Positions 16,318 to 28,854 of a stretch of DNA of 64,000 bases are shown here, in pieces. Made by a program: the position numbers and the translations under genes. The notes under the pieces were generated by a model that had not been told where the DNA came from, ran no database searches, and worked only from the letters and a program-made list of their open reading frames with translations. The DNA is from Acanthochlamys bracteata (lineage: Eukaryota > Streptophyta > Magnoliopsida > Pandanales > Velloziaceae). Location of the stretch: NCBI GenBank assembly GCA_019914995.1, contig CM034126.1, positions 14,823,001-14,887,000 of the forward strand, read 5' to 3'. Positions within the stretch are counted from its first letter, which is position 1; the number at the start of each line of letters is the position of its first letter.

Positions 16318-19300
16318 ATGGCTTTTTCTTCGGCAAACGGCAACGGCACCATGGCGAACGCCATCGTTGCGATCAAACCGGTGCTGCCGAAGATTCAAAC
16401 GAGGAAGAAGGCGGAGAACGGGATCTGTCACGACGACAGCGCTCCTCCGGTCAAGGCCCAGACAATCGACGAGCTCCACTCCCTGCAGAAGAAGAGATCG
16501 TCGGCACCGACCACCCCGATCAAGGGCTCAACTGCTATCTCAGCGGCGTTCGCGACCATGTCTGAGGAAGAGCGCCGGAAGCAGCAGCTCCAGTCAATCA
16601 GGTAATCAGATATATATTAGTTTCATCAGATCGAAGATAGCTAGGAGATATGAACGTACGTACACCCAGCTGCCTGCCCGGTGTTGCGTTTTAATTTACG
16701 TTCGTTTTTGTGTTATTATGTCGTTTGGCTGTGCTTTAAAAAAAAAAAAAAAATTTTATTATACGAGACGAGTAAGATTAGCAAGAGAAGAAGACGCCCA
16801 CGGGATCCTAGCAGCAGTATAGTAACACAAGATAGCTAAAATAATAATAGTAAGAGGGAGGTGGAAATCTGGCCCTTTAACTGTGAGATTGATCGAACGA
16901 GTGAAGTTTCTGACTGTTGTTGATCGATTTGCTGGCGCAGTGCTTCGTTGGCTTCTCTGACACGTGAGACGGGCCCCAAGATTGTCAAGGGCGATCCAGC
17001 GAGAAAGGCCGAGAGTCCCAAGGCTGCCGCAGCCGCGGAGCACCACCACTTCGCCCCGCCGACATTCAGCGTCAGCGACAGCGCTCTCAAGTTCACCCAC
17101 GTCCTCTACAACCTCTCCCCTGCCGGTATGACTTTCTTGTTTACTTTCTTTCTTGCTTGCTTTCAATTCCATTTCATTTGCTATTGCTACTGCTGGCTAG
17201 GCTAGCTACCAAGACTTGATTAACTGGCAGAACTTTTTTTAGCTTGGTCTGAAATTTTTGATCGATCGATATTGACACCCACCCAACTGTACATATATAT
17301 GGGGATATGCAAAGGATGCAACCTGATTTCAATCCATTAGTGGCTACGTATCACACTTGAATGATGTATATATCCCTGGCAGGAAGAGAATCACCTTATT
17401 GATGAGCTGCATTCAATGATTGAAAAATACCGATTATCCTCGGTTCTCTTCTCTTCTCTCCTCATGAATCATGATCACCAACCTTTATGTCTTCTTCAAT
17501 AATTAATACTTTAAGTAGTCTACTGCAATCCTTTCTAGTTCTATCCTTTTGCTCTGTTTTTTGTCCTTCAACTCATCTTCTATTTAATTTGTTACGGTTG
17601 CTGTCTTGCTGATCAAGTGCGAGTCTTAACTAACCGATTGATAACACTATTTCCTCATACAAGAATTACAATACTTAAAATATTGATTTATTATTTTTAC
17701 CCCAACTGCTCAGAGCTGTATGAGCAAGCCATCAAGTATGAGAAAGGTTCGTTTATCACGTCCACCGGTGCTTTGGCAACCCTTTCTGGAGCTAAGACAG
17801 GTCGCTCACCAAGAGACAAACGTGTTGTTATCGATGATACTTTAGAAGACGAACTATGGTGGGGAAAGTAAGTTTTTAGCTCCACTGCAATTACTTCATG
17901 ATCTCAGCCGACAATTTTCTAATTGTGTTTTAAATGTTACTGGATTTGTGTCGTTTGATGTTGAGTAGGGGATCTCCAAACATTGAGATGGATGAGCATA
18001 CTTTCCTAGTGAACAGAGAAAGGGCGGTGGACTACTTGAATTCCTTGGACAAGGTATCTTGTTGATTGACCGCAAGTACTGCATCTCTTCTTTGTTCGGA
18101 TCTGATTCAGGAGTTCCATTCACTGTTCTTGCAGGTTTTCGTGAATGATCAATTCTTGAACTGGGACACTGAGCATCGGATCAAAGTCCGCATCGTCTCT
18201 GCCAGGGCTTACCACTCTCTTTTCATGCATAACATGTAAGTCCATATTTGGAACTAAACCTGTGTTTGATGAGGTAGTTTCTAGCAAGGTCCATTCTTCC
18301 TGTTCTAAGAAGGCAAAAATCGTTATTTGTAAGACTATTCTGCATTCTGTAACTGGGGTGTTGGCAGGTGTATCCGGCCAACTCCTGAAGAGCTAGAGAA
18401 CTTTGGTACTCCTGAATTCACGATATACAACGCAGGGCAATTCCCATGTAATCGTTACACGCACTATATGACATCATCTACCAGCATAGACCTTAACCTC
18501 ACTAGGAGAGAAATGGTCATATTGGGAACGCAATATGCTGGTGAGATGAAGAAGGGTCTTTTCAGTGTAATGCACTACCTCATGCCTAAGAGGGGAATCC
18601 TTAGCTTGCATTCTGGTTGTAATATGGCAAAAGATGGTGATGTGGCTCTCTTCTTTGGACTCTCGGGTAGGTTTGAAGGTTTTGGTGCCATTGCATGCCC
18701 ATTGGCATCTGATGTTGGACCTTATATGTGCGCTAATTCATGATAACAAAGTTGTGACTGCTTTTAGCTTGATTGTCTAAGCCATTTTACTTGCTCTTTT
18801 GGTTCCAGGCACAGGGAAGACCACGTTGTCCACTGATCATAACAGACTACTCATTGGAGACGACGAGCACTGCTGGAGTGATAATGGCGTATCAAATATA
18901 GAAGGAGGATGCTATGCCAAGTGCATTGATCTTTCCAAGGAGAAGGAACCTGACATCTGGAATGCCATCAAGTTTGGGACCGGTAGCTCCTGCACTGCAC
19001 TGAAAACAGCCAATCTTTCCTTTGCTTGTTTTTGCGTCCTCACGTTTCACACTTACTGTTGAAATTCTTTCTGCAGTACTGGAGAATGTGGTGTTTGAAG
19101 AACACACCCGGGAAGTTGACTATTCAGATAAATCTGTGACAGGTACAGAAACAAAAGTACGATAAATTTGCAAGCGGTTGTTATATTCCTAAATGACATA
19201 CCTCATACCTGTCCTTTCTTTGGTGTTTCTGCAGAGAACACAAGGGCTGCCTACCCTATTGAATATATTCCCAATGCGAAGATACCTTGTGTTGCACCGC

Positions 19301-20183
19301 ATCCGAGAAATGTCATCCTCTTGGCATGTGATGCATTTGGCGTGCTCCCTCCCGTGAGTAAACTAAGCTTGGCCCAGACGATGTACCACTTCATCAGCGG
19401 CTACACTGCTCTAGTAGGAACTCGCGCCTTACTCTTCATCTAATAAGAATTCCTGGATTCACCTTGTTAGTACTTTCTTCCATCAATCTTATGTTTGTAA
19501 TTTAACTCATTTTGAACATGCATTCAGGTGGCTGGAACTGAGGATGGAATCAAGGAGCCTCAGGCAACATTTTCAGCATGTTTTGGAGCAGCATTCATTA
19601 TGCTCCACCCTACTCGCTATGCAGCAATGTTGGCTGAGAAAATGCAGAAATATGGTGCAACAGGATGGCTTGTAAACACCGGCTGGTCTGGTGGGAGGTA
19701 AAATATCCAAATCTGATCAAGTTGCACTGCAATGTTCTAATCCTAGTTGGTTTGTCATTCACTGTGCTATTTTTAATGCTCTGTTTCAGATATGGTGTCG
19801 GCAGCCGCATCAAGCTTCCCTACACTAGGAGGATCATTGATGCCATACACTCAGGTAGCTTGCTGAAGGCCAACTACCAAAAGACGGAGGTATTTGGTCT
19901 GGACATACCAACTGAAGTTGAGGATGTTCCTTCCGAGATTCTAGATCCTACTAACACTGTAAGATTCATAAGACTTCACTTCTTTGGTGTTTCTGATGTC
20001 AGCAAAACATTCTTATGCGGTGTTCTTGTTTGTGAGCAGTGGCAGGATAAAACGGCTTACAAGCATACATTACTGAAGCTGGCAGGTCTATTTAAGAAGA
20101 ACTTTGAGGTGTTTGCCAACTACAAGATCGGCAAGGATGGGAAGCTCACGGAAGAAATTATGGCTGCTGGCCCCACCCTTTAA
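16318..20183 (+). CDS. PCK: Phosphoenolpyruvate carboxykinase (ATP)
   Basis: Cytosolic enzyme that converts oxaloacetate and ATP to phosphoenolpyruvate, CO2 and ADP, for gluconeogenesis in seedlings and for organic-acid metabolism. Twelve coding exons: 16318-16601, 16941-17125, 17714-17867, 17969-18053, 18135-18235, 18368-18666, 18809-18982, 19077-19142, 19235-19413, 19528-19697, 19790-19958, 20040-20183. Their sum is 2010 nt, that is 669 aa, close to the plant norm of about 670. Residues 1 to about 150 are the plant-specific extension ([33 protein letters not shown]). Core motifs follow: [60 protein letters not shown], the kinase loop [15 protein letters not shown] (Lys about 373), GDDEHCW for the metal, and [19 protein letters not shown]. 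The first ATG has context gcATGGc; a second in-frame ATG at 16351 (accATGGc) would shorten the protein by 11 residues. Phosphorylation of the N-terminal extension is known in the family and is not provable here. Confidence 0.96.
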
Positions 20184-21184
20184 GGTGTACTGAAAGATGG
20201 GCGACAGAACAAGTAGGAACAAGTTGGCGATGTGATAATGACGAAAGGGATAAAGAGTACTTTGCAAATAGTATTTAATGTTATACCATTTTCATAATGC
20301 TGCAGCTTATCTATCTATTTCTTCCACCCTTCTTTAGTAGCAGCTTATTTTGTAACTTGGTTACTATTATGTGGAATATTAGTGATGTTTTAACTTTTAC
20401 ATCAAATGCGTATGCTCTGACCAGAATGTTTCTTCTTCTTATATAATTAGTAGTTAGTTGCTTTTGATATTTCATGACCTCAGGATAACAAGAGTAATCG
20501 CGTCCGATGATAAGGATGACTTCCTCTTTTGTATGGCGCACTGCGAATGAATTCTTTTTCCTATACCACAAAATTACTGCCGACTCACAGCTTCATGCGT
20601 GATCCACAGTGCAAAATTGAATGCAAGTAAGAAAGTAAAATTGTATATCTACATTATAATTTCATCGCATAGTAATATTTTTTTTTTTATAACCATACCA
20701 TCATAGAATTTTTCTATTTTTTTTCACGTATATTTTTGTGCTATGTAATTGTCTTTGCAAGATCATAGTATGTGCTATATATTTTGCTGTGTTATTTTTC
20801 GTTAGTATATACTACCGTATTTTCAACACACTCAAGAAAAGACAAATGTTACATGTGATGCACGAAACAGGTATCATAGACTTGAGTGCTACAGATCAGA
20901 GAGTAGCAAGTTTAGGAAAGATGTTGAAACTTTGTTTATTACACATATTTGATCAGCCTTCTCTTACATAAAACTGCTGGATGCACCATTATAGGAAAGA
21001 AAGCATAGAGCAACATAAAACAAAATGGGGTAAGATACATACATAAGCTGCAAGGAGAATTGGTATTGATTAGGCAAAACAAAGATAAACAAGTGAACTG
21101 CAAGGAACAACTCCACCCAAGTTTCTTGGCAATATCATTAAGAAAAGTTCTGTGTTGCCAAAGCAGATGTGACAATCAGTTGAT
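20184..21184. other. PEP carboxykinase 3' flank
   Basis: Expected 3'UTR of PEP carboxykinase, then AT-rich spacer. Short frames on both strands (20311-20571, 20738-20971) have no domains. No gene is supported. Confidence 0.5.
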
Positions 21185-21367
21185 TAAGGGTGTGTTTCAA
21201 TTGCACGGAACTCACTTTCTCAAGATTTTGAGTTCTGACTTCACTTCCTATGTTTCAGTTTACCCCAATCCCACCGAGCCCATCTCTAATTCACTTCTTT
21301 CGGAACTCAGTTCCACTGAATTCAAATTTCATGGAAATCAATTCCTACCAATTAAAACACACCCTAA
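21185..21367. mobile_element. Tourist-like MITE (PIF/Harbinger type)
   Basis: The element is 21188-21364 (177 bp). It is flanked on both sides by TAA (21185-21187 and 21365-21367). The left terminus reads GGGTGTGTTTCAATTG and the reverse complement of the right terminus reads GGGTGTGTTTTAATTG, a 16-bp inverted repeat with one mismatch. A TAA/TTA duplication with a GGGTGTGTTT end is the signature of PIF/Harbinger-related miniature elements. There is no coding capacity. Confidence 0.8.
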
Positions 21368-21606
21368 TCCGTGATGTATAACTGACATTCAAGTTTTGAA
21401 TGCTCAATTAATATATGCTTTTCAAAGGATGGCATTTCCGATGGCTAATGTGTTTTGCAAAACATGTTGCTTTGATCATAAACCTCATTTAACCCCACAC
21501 ATTATCTTAGACGCATGCGTAAGTTTGACAAGGCAAGGCCAGTTTCCTACTACCTCCAGCAATGGAGCAACGGAATCACAAGCAGCTTTTGTCGAGATAA
21601 ATGTAC

Positions 21607-22530
21607 CTGGAATGCCTCCTTGATGGTGTCCAGTTGCCATATCTTGTTTCGAACCTTGCGGTTCCACCTCGTTGACCCCAGAGTATGGTGCTGTTGAATG
21701 CGAACCCAGACGTGTCGACATGGAACCTCTGGAGACTCTTGCTCTTCTCGTTGGTGTGCCAGCCTACCACTTGGGTCCTGTTACAAATAGGACCTTCTAG
21801 CGTGGCCTTGCTAGTACCTGAGAGAGGAGCAATGGGCGAGTGCAAAATCTCTGCATGCTTCTAATGTGGTGAAAGAGTTGGATGGCATAGATGTTGTCGT
21901 CATCCATGAAGTAGAGGATGCCGTAAATGCGGTGGAGCTCGATGTGTGTGACAGCAGCATTATGCTGGTTGACCCCGCGGTCCTTGATATTTTGCTGTCA
22001 CCATTGTTGGGAGAGAGCAAGTGCCAGTAGGTTCGACCGGTGGAATGGAGGAGATGGGGCATTTCCGGCGATGCGTTGTCGGAGGATTCGATGACGAGCC
22101 AGAAAGGGACAAGGCGGAGGATTTGAGCGAGGCGTAGTAGGCCTGCAACACCGTCTTGTAGGTCGGCGTCACAACGATCAATAGCTTCTCATTGTAGTTA
22201 TTTACCTCGTGGACAAGCTTGCTGCCCTGGAAGAGTTGGGGGAAGGCGGCGGCTGAAAGGTAGAAGGATAATTGGCGGTGGTGGTGGATGCGAGGAGGAG
22301 GAGGTCGTGGAGGAAGTCCTAAGTGACCGAGGAAGACGCCGGCCGCGGAAGAGAAGGAGGACGGAGCGTGCGAAGAAGATTAATCTCCAATGTTGCTGCT
22401 GATAGTGGTAGGCACATTTTCGCTTGCGAGAGCTGCCGATGGAGAATAATGAGGCGGTGGTGGGAAGGAGGAAAGCGAGGCGGCGGAGAGATGGAAGAAA
22501 AATGGATTCAGAAGCCACAATCAATCACAA
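21607..22530 (-). pseudogene. Glycosyltransferase family 43 (IRX14/IRX9-like) pseudogene
   Basis: GT43 enzymes extend the xylan backbone in the Golgi. On the minus strand the family's landmarks appear in order but in changing frames: a membrane-anchor-like AAGVFLGHLGL (about 22330), KLLIVVTPTY with QAYYAS (about 22140-22190), then in another frame ILRLVPFWLVIESSDNA (about 22085-22130), then in a third frame KDRGVNQHNAAVTHIELHR and YFMDDDN with the DxD-type metal site (about 21885-21985), then [20 protein letters not shown] and [16 protein letters not shown] (about 21675-21800), and finally [10 protein letters not shown] just before a donor-like gtacat at 21606. At least three or four frameshifts separate these blocks, so no functional enzyme can be read. 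The retained donor at the end suggests decay of an intron-bearing copy rather than a retrocopy. The 5' limit is uncertain. Confidence 0.8.
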
Positions 22531-22891
22531 AAGCAGAAGCAGCATTGAAATGAGAGATTTTAGTTGGCTGCTTAACTATTTTATTAACCACAGAAGAGAG
22601 CAGCCCTGCTTGGAATACTCGCTGAGAGAGTAAAAAGTAATGAAACGAATGAATAATTAACCAGTTGTTCTCAATGATTTTGTTGATAGATCAAATAAAC
22701 TCCCGAATACAGATATATTTACAGCGGCAGCAGCAGGAGCCGCCGGAGAAATGGAAGAAAGACAGAGTTGACGTCAAGGAGAAGAAGAAAGCCCACGAAC
22801 GAGTAAACGATGGGGCGACGACCGTATTAGTTGGCCCATGTTGCCTCCTCTCTTTCTCTTCTATACTGAATATACGTGTGAGTACTTTTGG

Positions 22892-23107
22892 GATTGCATT
22901 TGCTTTCTAACTTTTTTTTCAATTTATATTTTTTAATATATATTTTATAAATATTTAAAAATTTAAATAATATAAAAAGAAGTTATATAATAAAAAAATT
23001 TTATTATATATTTTTATTATTTTTTAAAAGTTAAAAATTCAAAAAAAAATAAAAATATTTTTTATTTAAAAATTTTTTTTATTTTATAAGTAATTTTAAA
23101 CGCACAA
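22892..23107. repeat. AT-rich interspersed repeat, copy 2
   Basis: Same family as 13686-13906 and 37775-38006. It opens GATTGCATTTGC, runs through ttttttaatatatattttataaatatt, tataataaaaaa, tatatttttattatttttt and aaaaataaaaatattttttattt, and ends taattttaaacgcaca. The opening and the reverse complement of the end (TGTGCGTTTAAAA) are related. No coding signal. Confidence 0.6.
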
Positions 23108-24073
23108 TTGAAAAAATATAAGAGCATCACATCTCTTGAACAATTGGAAAAATAATAAAAGACTGGTTTCCATTACCACCAGGTGTGAGCGTCTTTTTAA
23201 AATTATAATTCCATTTTTTCTAAAGTTATCTAAAAACTAAATTCATATTTAATAACATTATTACGGTAGTCTACTTTTCAATAAGTTACTTCCGATTTAG
23301 AAATATACACTCTTATTAAAAATTTTGACATTGTTTACGCCAACTTCTTCCGTTTAACTTTTGGTTTCTCAGATAATTTTCTACACCACTCAAAAAATTT
23401 GTAATATAAATTTTAAAAATGAACAACTTACCTGTTATAAAATCATTATTAAAAATAAAATTTATGTTAATTTTAAAGCTTAAAAAATAATTTAAAAAAA
23501 AATCTGTTAAAAAACATCTTCCCAAACGACCCACTAGTACCGTCTTCAGATTTCAACTACACCAGCTACTCCTGTTACCAAAAATATCGTAACGTCTTCA
23601 ACAACAACAAATAATTATATAAAACAATAATCATCATATCATAACCTGTTCTGCATACCTCATTTTCATGCCAAACAGAACGATCAAAAAGTCGCATATT
23701 TGCCTTTTACAGATAAGTATAGTTCATACCATAATGGTTTTGCGAAAAAATAGCGCAGGTAATGCGCATTCTGATCAGAGAGGTCTGACTACAGAAGCCC
23801 ATCTAAAAAGAAAAACAGATCCTTCCGAGAATTATCCAAAAAAACAAAGCAGTCACAGCAAGATATGTATTCATCAGCTCTAAAGCTGGAGCTTTCCATA
23901 CAGATGAATTCATTATCTAACCCTTCGGTATCATGCCAGTTACTGCAAAATATCTTTCTATGATTTACTGAGTAGAATGTTTTCTCAGTATAGTTATTGT
24001 GAGAAGAGTCAATAAGTCACCTTTTACTCTTGCTCCTCTAAGCTAAAGCTAATGAAAATAACCTTTCAAGCCA
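23108..24073. other. AT-rich spacer and 3' flank of the PGM-like gene
   Basis: No gene is supported. The right part should include the 3'UTR of the minus-strand PGM-like gene. The region 23190-23500 is AT-rich and may hold further repeat debris, but I could not define its ends. Confidence 0.45.
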
Positions 24074-27000
24074 TCAATTATTTTTCTCGGCAAGCTTCTC
24101 ATCAGCAACATCACTTGGACGGTCAGGACTTTGGGGTATCTTTCCAGGATAATTGGGGGCAGACGAATCTGACCCCACGATGCTGCAACCAGAGCATAAC
24201 AAATTGCGAGTTATTTTGCGAGTGAACTACAGACAACAACCACACGTAGTGAAATTCATACCTTCTATCTGCCAACACCATTGAGCGGAGCTCACAATTG
24301 CGAAAACTGATAAAGCATTCAAACAATGTAAGTTAAACAGTAGTTTGTTTGCAGTGTAAAGGGGTAAGGGAAACTTATAAAGGGCACTGCTGATCAAGCA
24401 TATTTATAAGATACTGAAAACAGTCAAGCCGTCTAGCATTAGAAGCAAGATTTCAATACGCACGAACTTCAAACTACACTCTCACTGAAATAACATATAC
24501 ATTCATATGTTGTACTTCAACTAGATGCTTCTAATTTTTGCCTTGTTCGATAACTCTTTTTCAATTTACTATGTCAAATTCTTTTAGTATCTTCTGCTTT
24601 GAAGCACTGCTCTCAACTTTCAACTTCAAGAAGTAGAATTCCTCGTCCCAATTTCAATTCATAAAAGTGACCAAAATTTTGTACATCTCAAAATTAGACA
24701 AGACATTTTAAAATAAACTGAGGTCTAGTATAGATGAAACCAGTATATGTCAGGTATAACTTACTGTGTGGAAATCTCATCCTTAATAATAGGATCAAAG
24801 CCATCTGCAAAACTTTTCAAGGTATGGAACAAGAACGCACTATGACTAACAACTGCAATTTCCTTTTCCTTCCTCGTCAGCAACCTGAAAAGACAATAGA
24901 AAGTAATTTATTTTAAAGAAAATCTAATTGCAAATTTTGCTAGCTACACCATATGAAGCAGGCACTATCACTAAGAAAATGGTTACAAACAGTAACGTAA
25001 CCCCTTGTGGCAAGTTCTAAAGCACAGTTATGCTGGACTGTATTTCTTGAACGATACGAACTTGGTATAATGTTCTGCTATAAAGTAATATATCATGCTA
25101 TTCAATCTAACATTTCAATCCTTAACACAAACTTGTAAACAGTACCAAAAGCATCAAGAAAGGGAAAAATCTTAGTCTCCCCATAATTATCTTAAACAAA
25201 GGGGATCACTTGAAGAAAATGTCAAGAAACAGGTACCAGTTAATGAACTTCCTTCCTCTAGCAGCTACTTCCTCAATTGTCTCCCGTACATCAGCTTTCC
25301 AGAGAACATCTTCATTACTCTCTATCTGAAAGTAAAATGAGGTATTTATCAATGGCATATCTAATCCTTAGTATCACCAGAAGAGTGTTTTTAGTGAGAC
25401 TAACATGATATATCAAGTAATTGTTGCTTAGATAGTCAAAGGGGCACTTGCCAATGAAAAATCTATTGCAGGAAAGAGTTGCTGATACTCATCTATAGTC
25501 CTGCGTTTATCACATGGATGAACACCCTGCAATCGAGAGTATGTTATCAATACATGGCAACTTCATCTTCACTATACGAAGTAAAACGGAAAAAGAAAGA
25601 GAGTTCGGGAACTACAAGAACTACGCTGGAATAGCAGAAAGCCTGAATAAAGGATTTCACCATTTACTAGCATAAAATGGTCCCAATTAGCCAGGAAATA
25701 AACATAACACGAACACTTCAAGCGTAATCATTAGAATGACCCTTCCTGCATTAACAATTAGAACTTTCCACTACATTGTTTCGATGAAAAGGATACAGTA
25801 TCTGCTGGGTAATTGGTTAGGCACAAGATATAAGTAGCCTAATAAAAATATCTTCATTGATGTATTTCTGAAAATAAAGTCACCATTCTAGACTCTGGGT
25901 AATCAACTTATTGCACATAGGCTCTGCTTTGTTATTTAAAACCCCATATGAAGAACACGTCCAATAAATTTGGATAACTAGACTGCAATTTCTTTTGATG
26001 AATCCTATAACACAGCTTTCAATTCAAAGCACAAATGCCATACAAATTACTATATACACATACACATACACATTCTGTGCTTCTATATACATATACAAGG
26101 ACATGACCATAGAGCTCATACTGCTAATATAAAGTAAATGAACAAAACTTCCTTTTACCATGGATAAAGGACACTCAATGAACAGCTTACCATTTGCTCC
26201 CTGCAAAGTTCAAAAGCAACAAATAGCGGGCAATTGAAACTTGAAATTGCAGAACGGGTACCATTTACAGCATTTTCCACCAACAATGGAGATACATTTA
26301 TACCATCTGTGTACTCTCCACCTCCAAAGACTCCAACTGCAGTTTGCATTGTCCTACAACATACGTTTTAGCAACAACATCTTAAGCAAATGTCTGTAAT
26401 TAAAATCTGATACAGACAGTCACACATGTCTTCAACATTCTTGCATTTGGTGCGTTAGAATGTGTAGAATGAAGACACATTGTCAGAATTATTTTCATTG
26501 GCAACTTCAGCATATATCTAAAACTCCAATGATATAGACAGTCATACATGATTCTTTGACACTCTTGGAAGATAGAAACTAGTGCTTTAGGATACAAGTA
26601 AAAGGAAGATGTGTTCATTAACTAACACTGCAGAAATTAATGATAAACAAACTTAAGAGGATTGTGGACCGTGGATTATCATGTGGGCCATAACCTGCGC
26701 ATATGAATAACTAGGATTATCCTTCTCAACTAATATTTTCGAAATCACCTCTTACAAACATCTGCCAACACTGTACACATTACTAGCTAGTTGTGAAGAA
26801 GAAATAAGCAGCCAAAATTATCTTCATCGACAAGCTCTTTAGCATCTATCTAAAACTAAAATGATGTAGACAGTCTTTGACACTCTTGGAAGTTTTAAAC
26901 TAGTGCTGTAGTATGCAAGTAAAAGGAAAATGTCTTCAGTAACAAACACAGCAGAAATTAATGATTGACACACTTAAAGGACTGTGTACAGTGGATTATC

Positions 27001-28386
27001 ATTTGTGGGTCTTAATCTGTGCATAAGCATAACCAGGATTATCCTCCTCAACTAATATTTTCGAACTCATCTCTTAAAAACATCTGCCAACACTGTGCAC
27101 ATTACTAGCTAGTTGTGAAGGAGAAATAAGCAGAGGATGCATAATGTAAATGTTATGGAAACAATTTGGATTAAGTTCTTTTAGATAGCTTAAATTGTAT
27201 ACTGGCTGCAAATATCCATACCAGTATTCATAACAAATTACATATATATTCAAATGTATTATGATGATCTGCAGAGCAACTATTTAAGAGAAGGACTATT
27301 AACAATGGATATATAAAATTTACTTATGTAAGAAGCAACATTTTGTATGTTTGGAATGAATATTTGTATGCTAGCACTTGGCTGCAGTGATGAAAAAGTC
27401 TCCATAGACCTCATGTAACATAACACATTACTAGTGCATAATCAAACAAGGGCATCTTCAAATAAAATTTGTCAACACATTGAATTTCCAAAAGCTCATA
27501 ATGATAAGGCGATCTAGATTCCTTGCTTTCTCTAAATACCTTAATAAAGGAGAGGCAACGACAAGTTCAACCCTCTTAGTTATGCCTGATTCAGTGACAT
27601 GCTTCCGCAAGTTATCAACCTGTTGAGTTAAAACAAAAGAAAAATTAGCCTAAATATAACACGAGAGTAAAGGTCATGATGCAATTATAAATCTTTGTAG
27701 CTAATATATGTTATATATACTGCATTTAGAGAACTAGTTGTTTTCTGGCAGTTTAGTTATATTTCCCAGAATCATATTCCAGTAGAAATTTAAGTTCCAA
27801 ATCACCATTGAAAATCTTGTAGGTATCATGCAGCAACTTCTCATGAACCAAATCTTAAAACACGGTATAGTAGAAATAAATGGAAGCCAAGGATATATTA
27901 TGTATAATTCTGTGTACTAGTTCCTATCCTGCACAAGGATATCATATGTAATTCCAAAGTTGGGACAAGATACTTGCGTAACACAGTAGGTGCCAATAAC
28001 ATATTGTAAATGAAAATTTTCATTTCCCAATAGTGGTGTATTTTTCCAGCTCCTGGTGCTATACTTTAGCAGTTAGAATGAATACAACAAGATGCCTACC
28101 TGCTCCCAACCCAAGGGCGTGAGCTGCGCGTCGAAAAGTTCCGGAGACATATATGCACTGTGGTCCATTTCACCTGCTACATTGTGGACTCCCTGAGCAT
28201 GCCTGACCTGTAAGCAATTAGTAAAAGTACCCCGGTAAGTCCTACACAGAATTCTTTTCTTTTGATAAGATGCATAGTGATTTCCAACAGCAATATGTAT
28301 ACACAATTGGTTCAGATAAAACCAACCAGATGAATAATTTTACAACGCTGAAGAGGAAATAGACTTGGCTTAGTTGATCCGTCCAT
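24074..28386 (-). CDS. Phosphoglycerate-mutase-like protein (histidine phosphatase superfamily)
   Basis: Member of the plant PGM-like group (resembles Arabidopsis At5g64460 by recall). It belongs to the histidine phosphatase superfamily, which transfers phosphate through a His; the physiological substrate is unknown to me. Nine coding exons: 28327-28386, 28100-28207, 27540-27619, 26191-26353, 25452-25526, 25237-25325, 24765-24884, 24262-24306, 24074-24182, total 849 nt, 282 aa. The start is MDGSTKPSLFPLQRCKIIHL, then VRHAQGVHNVAGE with the catalytic His (about 23); the usual RHG is RHA in this group. LVVASPLLRTMQTAVGVFGG follows, then CREQM, GVHPCDKRRTIDEYQQLFPAIDFSL, EDVLWKADVRE, and VSHSAFLFHTL with the second catalytic His (about 206). 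The intron between exons 5 and 6 appears to use a GC donor. Acceptor-like signals just before the ATG imply a 5'UTR intron, so the promoter probably lies near 29.8 kb. Confidence 0.92.
26483..27133. repeat. Tandem duplication of about 330 bp inside an intron
   Basis: Two adjacent copies, about 26483-26812 and 26813-27133, lie in the third or fourth intron region of the PGM-like gene. Shared blocks include agacagtc...ttgacactcttggaag, gtaaaaggaa.atgt.ttca, gcagaaattaatga, gtggattatcat, ctcaactaatattttcgaa, and acatctgccaacactgt.cacattactagctagttgtgaag. The copies differ by many substitutions and small indels, so the duplication is old. Confidence 0.75.
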
Positions 28387-28854
28387 ATCTGGAAATAAGC
28401 ACCCAGCTGGAATAGGTAAAAGGATCACGTGCCTGTGTCGCTAGTGACGTTGTAAATTCAACCGTATCTAAGGCAAGAGAACCTCAGAAGAAAAGTTAGA
28501 TTAACAGCAATGAGATTCATAATGTGACATGAAAGTTTCATAGAAAAAACTAATTTTAGAATCAAAAGAAACATGAGCTGTAGAACACCCATATAGAAAT
28601 CCTCAGCTAAGTTATAGAGGGGTGGAGAACGCAATGAAAGGAGTTGTAATAAATAGCAAGAGAAATTTAGAACCTGTGCTGATTTAAATTTCAATTATTT
28701 GGTTTCAATCTCCACGTAGGTAGGTTAGAGTAACCCTCAATATGACCAACACGAGGATTAGAACCAAAAAAATAAAAAAAGGGTAAAGGAAAGATTGATG
28801 TCTGAAACTCTATCTATAATCTACTGCCACTTGCCATGCTTGAGTAACTGAGCA

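Noticed and set aside
22198-22524. Minus-strand frame of 108 codons, Pro- and Ser-rich
   Set aside because: It is an out-of-frame reading of the GT43 pseudogene's 5' part; a membrane-anchor-like frame is seen in another register.
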